Assembly: GCA_041484845.1 (NCBI GenBank)
Contig: JBGPIK010000205.1
Location: forward strand, 1 to 11,501
DNA length: 11,501 bases
Direction: 5' to 3'
Source: JBGPIK01 sp041484845
GTDB taxonomy: Bacteria; Desulfobacterota; Binatia; UBA9968
A model generated the notes under the pieces. The model was given only the letters and a program-made list of their open reading frames with translations, had not been told where the DNA came from and searched no databases. Shown here piece by piece: positions 6,675 to 11,501 of the stretch (the stretch's first letter is position 1; each line of letters begins with the position of its first letter). Position numbers and translations under genes: made by a program.

Positions 6675-9142
6675 ATTGCTGTCCTCCTTATATCTTCCCG
6701 CGCAAGCGCTTTGATGGTTTCGATTTGATTGCCGTTAAATTCGACCAGTTTTCGCCGGTACCGCTCTATGTCCCTAAAATCAGTGGTCGTCACCCAGTAC
6801 ATGATCGGCGAGAGATAGAGAATTCCCACGCCACTCCCCCAGCTTGTTCTGAGATAGAACTCGGACCTTACTCCCGGCACCGTCATCACGGAGCTTACGA
6901 GCTGGACTTCCTCCGGCGATAGCTTCAATTCATCTTTGAGAGTTGAGACCGTTTCCCTCTCCTGGCGGAGGAGAATTTTGGTAGCCGCATTTTGAAGAAT
7001 GGTTTTCCCGCCGGGAACAGCAAGAAAATCGCTCACCGCCTGGCTGACCGCGACCACGGCGCATCCAAGTTTCCGGTACGTCCTGAATGCCTCGGCGACA
7101 TATCTGGCCGAAGCTTCGTTCTTGAGCAGCGCCCAGGCCTCGTCGATGAAGAGATACTTTGGCCGTCCCGGATCGGTGGATTGAATGCTTGAGATGATGA
7201 AGTTCATGGTGACCAGCAGAAACGACGCTTGAAGTTCTGGGTACCCGTCCAGCCGCTTGAGATCGAATACATTGAAACTCGAATGGGCTTTTAACTCATT
7301 GGGCCGGTCGAAGAACATGCCGAACTGACCCTCGCGGGTGAAAGCGAACAGGCGCTGTCTTAGTCCCTTCCCTCTTTCGCCGTAATCTTTTACCAGCACT
7401 TCCGTCAGATCCGACAGTTGGATCTCCCGGTCTTTGACCCTCTGGTAAAGCTTTACGAGCGCTTCTTCGATGATACCCACCCGCTCGGAGTCTAAATGTT
7501 CACGCTCATCGTTGCGGGTTGCCATGGCGACGATCAGCGTCGTGAGCAGCGCTTGCTTTTCGCGAGTGAGTGCTCCTGCGAAAGGGTTGACGGCCAGCGG
7601 ATGGTCCAGATCCACGGTGAAATACTGCCCACCGAAAAGCTCGCAGATCCTTTCGTAACTGCCCCCTTTATCGATGATGAAAATCATCGGATCGAGCCTC
7701 AGCGCCTGCGCGATCATGTCGTTTACCAGCACTGACTTTCCCGCTCCGGTGGCCCCGGAGATCACCGCATGGGGCGCTTCATTATCGAAGAGGTCAAAGG
7801 CGATCGGCGCGCCCCGCCTGCTGAAGTAAAGAAACACCGGCCTGGCCGTTCCGTGCCAGTCGCCGAATACAGGAAGAGCATCGGAGAAATTATCCGACGG
7901 CCAGCGCCGCTCGCGCCGGACAAACCTGTCATTGGCTGGATCGTAGCCGAAGGGAAGCGACGCCAGGGTCAGGGAATCTCCTATCAGTTCCTCCACCACA
8001 CCCTCGCAGCCGAGGCCATGCAGCCGGTCCAGGGTTTCGCTCACTCTGGATTCAAGCTCCTCTTCTTCACCCTGGCGCACGATATGGAGGTTAAAAAGCA
8101 CCGTCCGGGTCGCTCCGGTAAACATCCGCTCGGTGGTCTCGTCGATGTCCCTCTTGACCGCCTGAGCTTCGATGGAGATATCGCCCAGAACATTGAAGCG
8201 GTGGGTGAAAGCCAGCGCACCTTTGATCTTAAGAAACTGCATCTCCTTTTCTTTGGACGGCACGTGGAAGTTGATCGCCATAAGATAGTTGCCGTTCATC
8301 CGAAGAAGATCGGAGATCATCCCTGGAAAGGTCGCTTCGGGAGATTGTTCCAAAGAAATCACCCGGGTCTCGACGTTTTCGCATTTTATCCCCTGCGGCA
8401 GTACGCTCATGGTCGAAAGCGCCATCTGTTCGGAGAGCCTTTGACCAGGATGATAAATAGGTTCGCCGAGATTGATTGACCTCACAGGATTTAGCAGCGG
8501 ATAGAGAATCGAAATCAGCTCTTGCGGAGAGACCGGTTTCGGACCGAAGCCGGCCCCGGCAAGTATTCCTTCGGCGAAGCGGGCCAGCCGGCCGAACCTT
8601 TCTCTGCCCCGCTTGTAGGAAGTCTCGTAGGAATGCTTCAAAAGACCGGGCCGGACTAAGACAGATAATAGGGAATCCGCCAGTCCCGGCTTCTGCCAGC
8701 CGAGAAAGTAGCGAATGGTGAAATAAATCGACAGTATTCTCGGCCGAAATTCGCCGCCGCTTCCCGGAAAACCGTTCTTCGAAGCATCCCGGATAATTTC
8801 TAAACGGCTGTCCAAGAAGAGCTTCGTCATTGAATCCGACAGGTTACCGATGGAGAGAAAGCTTTCAAGCACAGGCTCGATGCGGGATGAAGAAACAAGA
8901 ATGATCTGGCAGGCAAGCTCCGTCGGAATCCGCATGACCACGCCTTCGATCGCGATTCTCACGCGATTGCGCTCTTCCTCAGACAAACCTTCCTCCGTGA
9001 TAGTGGCCAGCGACCACATCATGCCCAGGCTGCCATCCTTCAAGATGAACACGCCGTCATCGTGGCTGTCATAGGGAAGATAATCCGCCAGCGCCGGCCC
9101 GCGATCGAAACCGGAGCGATATTCTTTAAGCTTGAGTGCCAC
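6671..9142 (-). CDS. traC: TraC-like (VirB4-family) type IV secretion ATPase
   Basis: An 823-residue protein, near the size of F TraC (about 875). It powers pilus assembly and substrate transfer at the cytoplasmic face of the secretion channel. The N-terminal half (DYLPYDSHDDGVFILKDGS, then the insert with QMALSTMSVLPQG) is the TraC-F-type non-catalytic domain. The C-terminal RecA-like motor carries Walker A GATGAGKS (463-470), VIIDKGGSY-like strand FIIDKGGSYERICELFGG, Walker B YLFIDEAWALL with Asp667-Glu668, and the following YRKLGCAVVAVSQ motif. All catalytic residues are present, so it should be active. Start is GTG at 9142, with GAGG six bases upstream. It overlaps the preceding gene by 17 bases and the following lipoprotein gene by 4, so expression is translationally coupled to its neighbours. 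No membrane segment is evident. Confidence 0.95.
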   Translation of the reverse strand: MALKLKEYRSGFDRGPALADYLPYDSHDDGVFILKDGSLGMMWSLATITEEGLSEEERNRVRIAIEGVVMRIPTELACQIILVSSSRIEPVLESFLSIGNLSDSMTKLFLDSRLEIIRDASKNGFPGSGGEFRPRILSIYFTIRYFLGWQKPGLADSLLSVLVRPGLLKHSYETSYKRGRERFGRLARFAEGILAGAGFGPKPVSPQELISILYPLLNPVRSINLGEPIYHPGQRLSEQMALSTMSVLPQGIKCENVETRVISLEQSPEATFPGMISDLLRMNGNYLMAINFHVPSKEKEMQFLKIKGALAFTHRFNVLGDISIEAQAVKRDIDETTERMFTGATRTVLFNLHIVRQGEEEELESRVSETLDRLHGLGCEGVVEELIGDSLTLASLPFGYDPANDRFVRRERRWPSDNFSDALPVFGDWHGTARPVFLYFSRRGAPIAFDLFDNEAPHAVISGATGAGKSVLVNDMIAQALRLDPMIFIIDKGGSYERICELFGGQYFTVDLDHPLAVNPFAGALTREKQALLTTLIVAMATRNDEREHLDSERVGIIEEALVKLYQRVKDREIQLSDLTEVLVKDYGERGKGLRQRLFAFTREGQFGMFFDRPNELKAHSSFNVFDLKRLDGYPELQASFLLVTMNFIISSIQSTDPGRPKYLFIDEAWALLKNEASARYVAEAFRTYRKLGCAVVAVSQAVSDFLAVPGGKTILQNAATKILLRQERETVSTLKDELKLSPEEVQLVSSVMTVPGVRSEFYLRTSWGSGVGILYLSPIMYWVTTTDFRDIERYRRKLVEFNGNQIETIKALAREDIRRTAI

Positions 9143-9998
9143 GCTTCTCCTCTCTTACTTTTCGATTGAGCCGTCGTGTCTCGTCCCGGTTCAAGGCTAT
9201 GAGTTGTTTGAATTCGAATTGTTTTCCGTCGATAGAAATACGCTCTCCGCCAAAGAGCGTTTCCCGCTTCTTTTGGCCAATACTCAAAAACAACTCGCCA
9301 TGATCGCTTGTGAGCCCTTCTCGCTTTTGAGCGGGGATGGCAGCGGCCAAGCGCATGAGAAAGTGGCTTCGGCCATACGAGAAAGGAGAACGCTCTTTGA
9401 GAAAAGCTCGGAGATTGTCGTAGCCAAGAATCTTGAGCCTTCCCGGCTCCCGCGCTAGCCGGTTGAGAATGTCTCCGGCGTAATAGGGATCGGTGATATT
9501 CCTCAGCACTATCTCGGGTGATTCGTCGACAAGTTTGAGTCTGACGATCTCCCCTTGAGCTTCGGGACTCGTGTAAAGGGACAAGGACAGAGCGGAGGGA
9601 AAAGAGAGCATACCGCTCTCGAATGCATGGAACACGGGTGAGATAAGGCCCTGGACAAAGAGCGCCGGTCTGCTTTCCGCTGCGTTATCTGCAGCGGTCT
9701 GGTATTCTTTCTTTATTGCTTCTGCCTCGTCATCCCTGAGCGGGCAGTTGAGTGAAATTTCTTCGAACATGGAAAGAATCATTCTTGGGTCGTTATCCTG
9801 GTACTCACCGAGTTGAGCTTCGAACTCCGATTCTGGTGCGCTGCCGATGATTTGCAAAAAGTTTCGGTATGGGATCTTGCCTTCGCTCACCATCACCGCG
9901 CCGCGCGGCCAGCCTTCAGGAGGCGATGCTCGTACGATCACGGGAAACTTTGCGCGCATGGCATTGGGAAACTTGAACTCACTCGCCTTGAGAATCAT
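9126..9998 (-). CDS. Unrecognised 290-residue protein between traV-like and traC-like genes
   Basis: I do not recognise this family. The protein has no signal peptide and no convincing membrane segment, has a single cysteine (Cys85), and ends in a strongly basic tail (RDETRRLNRKVREEKRG, 271-287). It should therefore be cytoplasmic. Noticeable segments are an acidic helix-rich stretch at about 55-105 and a C-terminal block IDGKQFEFKQLIALNRDE (256-273). ATG at 9998 lies 20 bases inside the end of the lipoprotein gene, with AAAAGGA immediately before it, which is closer than usual; Met14 has no better site. It overlaps the TraC-like gene by 17 bases. Its place in the operon, translationally coupled to TraC, suggests a partner or assembly factor of the ATPase, or a transfer-specific adaptor. 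F has only small unrelated genes in this slot, so no function is assigned. Confidence 0.85.
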   Translation of the reverse strand: MILKASEFKFPNAMRAKFPVIVRASPPEGWPRGAVMVSEGKIPYRNFLQIIGSAPESEFEAQLGEYQDNDPRMILSMFEEISLNCPLRDDEAEAIKKEYQTAADNAAESRPALFVQGLISPVFHAFESGMLSFPSALSLSLYTSPEAQGEIVRLKLVDESPEIVLRNITDPYYAGDILNRLAREPGRLKILGYDNLRAFLKERSPFSYGRSHFLMRLAAAIPAQKREGLTSDHGELFLSIGQKKRETLFGGERISIDGKQFEFKQLIALNRDETRRLNRKVREEKRGTQA

Positions 9999-10428
9999 TC
10001 CTTTTGTTCTGGGTAGCAGAAGACGTTGGGTTGGGCTTATCCTCGATCATCGGAATGGCGCTGGGAGTTCCCGTCTCGCTCTGCGGGTGAAGCGCCGGTA
10101 CCGACGGCGATGCCCAACGCCCAGGCTGTACCACCATAAAAACCCAGTGCCCCTGGATCAGATCGCCTGCCTCATTCGGATGCTCAACGATCCAGACCTT
10201 GCGAATGTCGGGCGATAACCTCAACGGATTGTAGGGCTCGACGGAACCATAAGCGTTTTTCTGCTTGAGGCTCTTTTGAACCTCTTCGATCATCGCCTTA
10301 TTCCCCCGCTCCATCCCGTCTTTGTAGACCGAGATCGGATCCTTGATTGGCTTTGGGTCAGTCGTTGAACAGGCCTGGAGAAAACCCAGGAGAGCAACAA
10401 CGACAAGTGTGACAGTGAATCTAATCAA
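9979..10428 (-). CDS. TraV-like outer-membrane lipoprotein (first copy)
   Basis: A 149-residue lipoprotein with a classical signal: MIRFTVTLVVVALLGFLQAC, lipobox LQAC, lipid-acceptor Cys20. The start is TTG at 10428, chosen because AAGGAGG lies four bases upstream and the signal peptide begins there. The mature part has a helix YKDGMERGNKAMIEEV (35-50) and KVWIVEHP...HWVFMVVQPGRWASP (77-108), ending in a Pro/Ser-rich tail. The VWI...V.F.V.QP..W..P pattern is close to what I recall of the C-terminus of F TraV (about 171 residues), and the gene sits between traB and traC, as traV does in F. TraV forms the outer-membrane core with TraB and TraK. Unlike TraV and the second copy, no cysteine pair follows the lipid-acceptor Cys. 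It overlaps the TraB-like gene by 8 bases and the next gene by 20. Confidence 0.75.
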   Translation of the reverse strand: MIRFTVTLVVVALLGFLQACSTTDPKPIKDPISVYKDGMERGNKAMIEEVQKSLKQKNAYGSVEPYNPLRLSPDIRKVWIVEHPNEAGDLIQGHWVFMVVQPGRWASPSVPALHPQSETGTPSAIPMIEDKPNPTSSATQNKRNDSQGE

Positions 10429-11501
10429 GGCCCCTCCTTGTTTCGGTCCTATTCATCGCTTCAAGTCCCGGAACTTTGACTCCCGAAAGCATCACCAACG
10501 TGACATTCTTACCGGCATCGATCTCTACGACTGGAAAAAGTCGTTCAGCTTGTTTTTGAAAATACTTCTGCATCTCGTTGGCGGCACCCTGTGCACCGCT
10601 CGCGAGACCGAAGGTCAAGGCATCACCGGTAACGGTAGAAGTAACCGCACCGGTATCCGTGACCACGTTGGTCACCTGCTGCTGACCGAACGCGCGCGCC
10701 AGCCCTGCACCAACGCCAGCTATCGCAGCGAAGGCAATCTTTCGCCCCTCTTTGTCGACCAGTTTTCCAGGAATGCCTTGCTTGCCATCTTCTCCGACCA
10801 GGTATCCCGTGACTTCTTGCTCGAAAGCTTTTCCGTCCGGCAGGACACACGAGATCCTCACGATCTGAATATCCGCTCTCTCCGAGCTGGCGTTTCCTTC
10901 CGCCTTGCCCAGAGCAAAACATCCCTTGAGCGGCACGCCGTAAGAGTTGGGGGAAGCAAATGCTTCTTTCAGGGCAACGAGAACTGGAAAAGGTTTTCCG
11001 CCCACAGGCGCATCGGCGCCGGTCAATAGCACCGAACGGGCCATGGAGCCGCCGGGAAGATAAGAAACTTGCCTCGCGCTAGGAACCTCGGCTTTGGTTT
11101 TCCCAGGCCGCTCCGGGACTGAGGACTTTGTCACCCCCAAACGCATGACGGTAATTCCATTGCCCCCAGATTTCTGCTCTGGAATCGGTGGTGGTGCTTT
11201 AAGCGCCGAACGTCTCAGCTCTCTTTCTTCTTTTATCTGCACCGACAGATCCGACAACGTATCGCCAATGTTCTTGAACTGATCTCTGATTTCCTGCTGC
11301 TTCAAATCCATCTCAGCGATCTGTTTTCTCGTCGCTTCAAGATCCTGGTCGACGCGGTTTTGCCATGAGCCGATCTTAAGATCGTAAAGCCCTTCCTTTT
11401 GATCCTTACCTTTAGGATCTTTGCTCGACTTCGTCGGTAGCGGGTCCGGTGTGGACCAAAAGAGCAGCCAGAAAAGAAGCAGAACCAAACCACCGCCAAC
11501 T
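10421..11501 (-). CDS. traB: TraB-like (VirB10/TrbI-family) core channel protein, N-terminus beyond window
   Basis: The frame is open to the window edge. The first possible start inside is only a TTG at 11488, preceded in frame by V-G-G-G, so the true start is probably outside. The visible part has the TraB layout in order. First is an inner-membrane helix (LVLLLFWLLFW), then an acidic/lysine linker and a long coiled coil (DLEATRKQIAEMDLKQQEIR onwards, about residues 48-95 counted from the TTG). A proline-rich spacer (APPPIPEQ) follows. The C-terminal VirB10-type domain has GADAPVGGKPFPVLV, LKGCFALGKAEGNASSERAD, RISCVLPDG, and GYLVGEDGKQGIPGKLVDKEG. Two cysteines (190 and 214 in that count) could form a disulfide. 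TraB spans from inner to outer membrane and makes the secretion core with TraV and TraK. The gene stops in TAG at 10423-10421, overlapping the lipoprotein start by 8 bases. Confidence 0.92.
   Translation of the reverse strand, partial: VGGGLVLLLFWLLFWSTPDPLPTKSSKDPKGKDQKEGLYDLKIGSWQNRVDQDLEATRKQIAEMDLKQQEIRDQFKNIGDTLSDLSVQIKEERELRRSALKAPPPIPEQKSGGNGITVMRLGVTKSSVPERPGKTKAEVPSARQVSYLPGGSMARSVLLTGADAPVGGKPFPVLVALKEAFASPNSYGVPLKGCFALGKAEGNASSERADIQIVRISCVLPDGKAFEQEVTGYLVGEDGKQGIPGKLVDKEGRKIAFAAIAGVGAGLARAFGQQQVTNVVTDTGAVTSTVTGDALTFGLASGAQGAANEMQKYFQKQAERLFPVVEIDAGKNVTLVMLSGVKVPGLEAMNRTETRRGLD

Noticed and set aside
7769..8479. A 236-codon open frame on the plus strand
   Set aside because: It lies wholly opposite the TraC-like gene, whose motifs and length are clear. 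Its composition (rich in Arg, Pro and Gly) and lack of motifs mark it as an antisense shadow.
10343..11029. A 228-codon plus-strand open frame across the TraB-like gene
   Set aside because: The minus-strand frame carries the recognisable TraB domain order. The plus frame has no family features and spans the junction with the lipoprotein gene.
1..11501. CRISPR arrays, tRNA or rRNA genes
   Set aside because: No regularly spaced palindromic repeats and no tRNA- or rRNA-like conserved segments were seen on reading both strands; apart from the gaps described, the window is filled with protein genes.

Overview
The window reads as bacterial accessory DNA. All ten genes (eight complete, one cut by the window edge, one broken) lie on the minus strand, so transcription runs from position 11501 towards 1. 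Codon use and gene style (several NMT1/SsuA-like periplasmic binding proteins, a lone molybdopterin hydroxylase subunit, a luciferase-like monooxygenase, near-balanced GC) fit a soil or sediment Gram-negative, possibly an uncultured deltaproteobacterial, Binatia-like or Rokubacteria-like lineage. That placement is inference only; there is no rRNA or marker gene. The outer-membrane lipoproteins and the F-type secretion genes do support a diderm host.

Right half (about 6105-11501): part of a conjugation / type IV secretion operon of the F (MPF-F) type. In transcription order it holds a TraB-like (VirB10-family) core protein cut by the window edge, a small TraV-like outer-membrane lipoprotein, an unrecognised 290-residue protein, a TraC-like (VirB4-family) ATPase with clear Walker motifs, and a second TraV-like lipoprotein. 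All four junctions overlap by 4-20 bases, which implies one translationally coupled transcript. The order traB - lipoprotein - X - traC parallels F, but the genes expected after traC (traW, traU, trbC, traN, traF, traH, traG) are not here. The series stops after the second lipoprotein.

Left half (about 129-5958): a regulated catabolic or uptake module with a GntR/HutC-type repressor gene, an ABC-type periplasmic binding protein, a luciferase-like flavin monooxygenase, a xanthine-dehydrogenase-family molybdopterin subunit, and the amino-terminal remnant of a second, closely related binding protein. The regulator gene is preceded by a perfect 20-bp palindrome containing the HutC core GT-N-TA-N-AC. 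The palindrome overlaps a plausible sigma-70 promoter, so autorepression, perhaps of the whole module, is likely. No permease or ATPase for the transporter and no FeS or FAD subunits for the hydroxylase are in the window, so the substrate cannot be named.

Extreme left (1 to about 143): the second binding-protein gene is broken where DNA resembling the terminus of an IS21-family insertion sequence begins. This DNA has a TGT.../...ACA end and two 19-bp repeats at 24-bp spacing. Together the layout suggests a mobile element carrying a catabolic cargo next to its transfer genes, later damaged by an insertion. The most unusual points are the paired TraV-like lipoproteins flanking an unknown protein and TraC, the operator design of the GntR gene, and the altered molybdenum-site residues of the hydroxylase.
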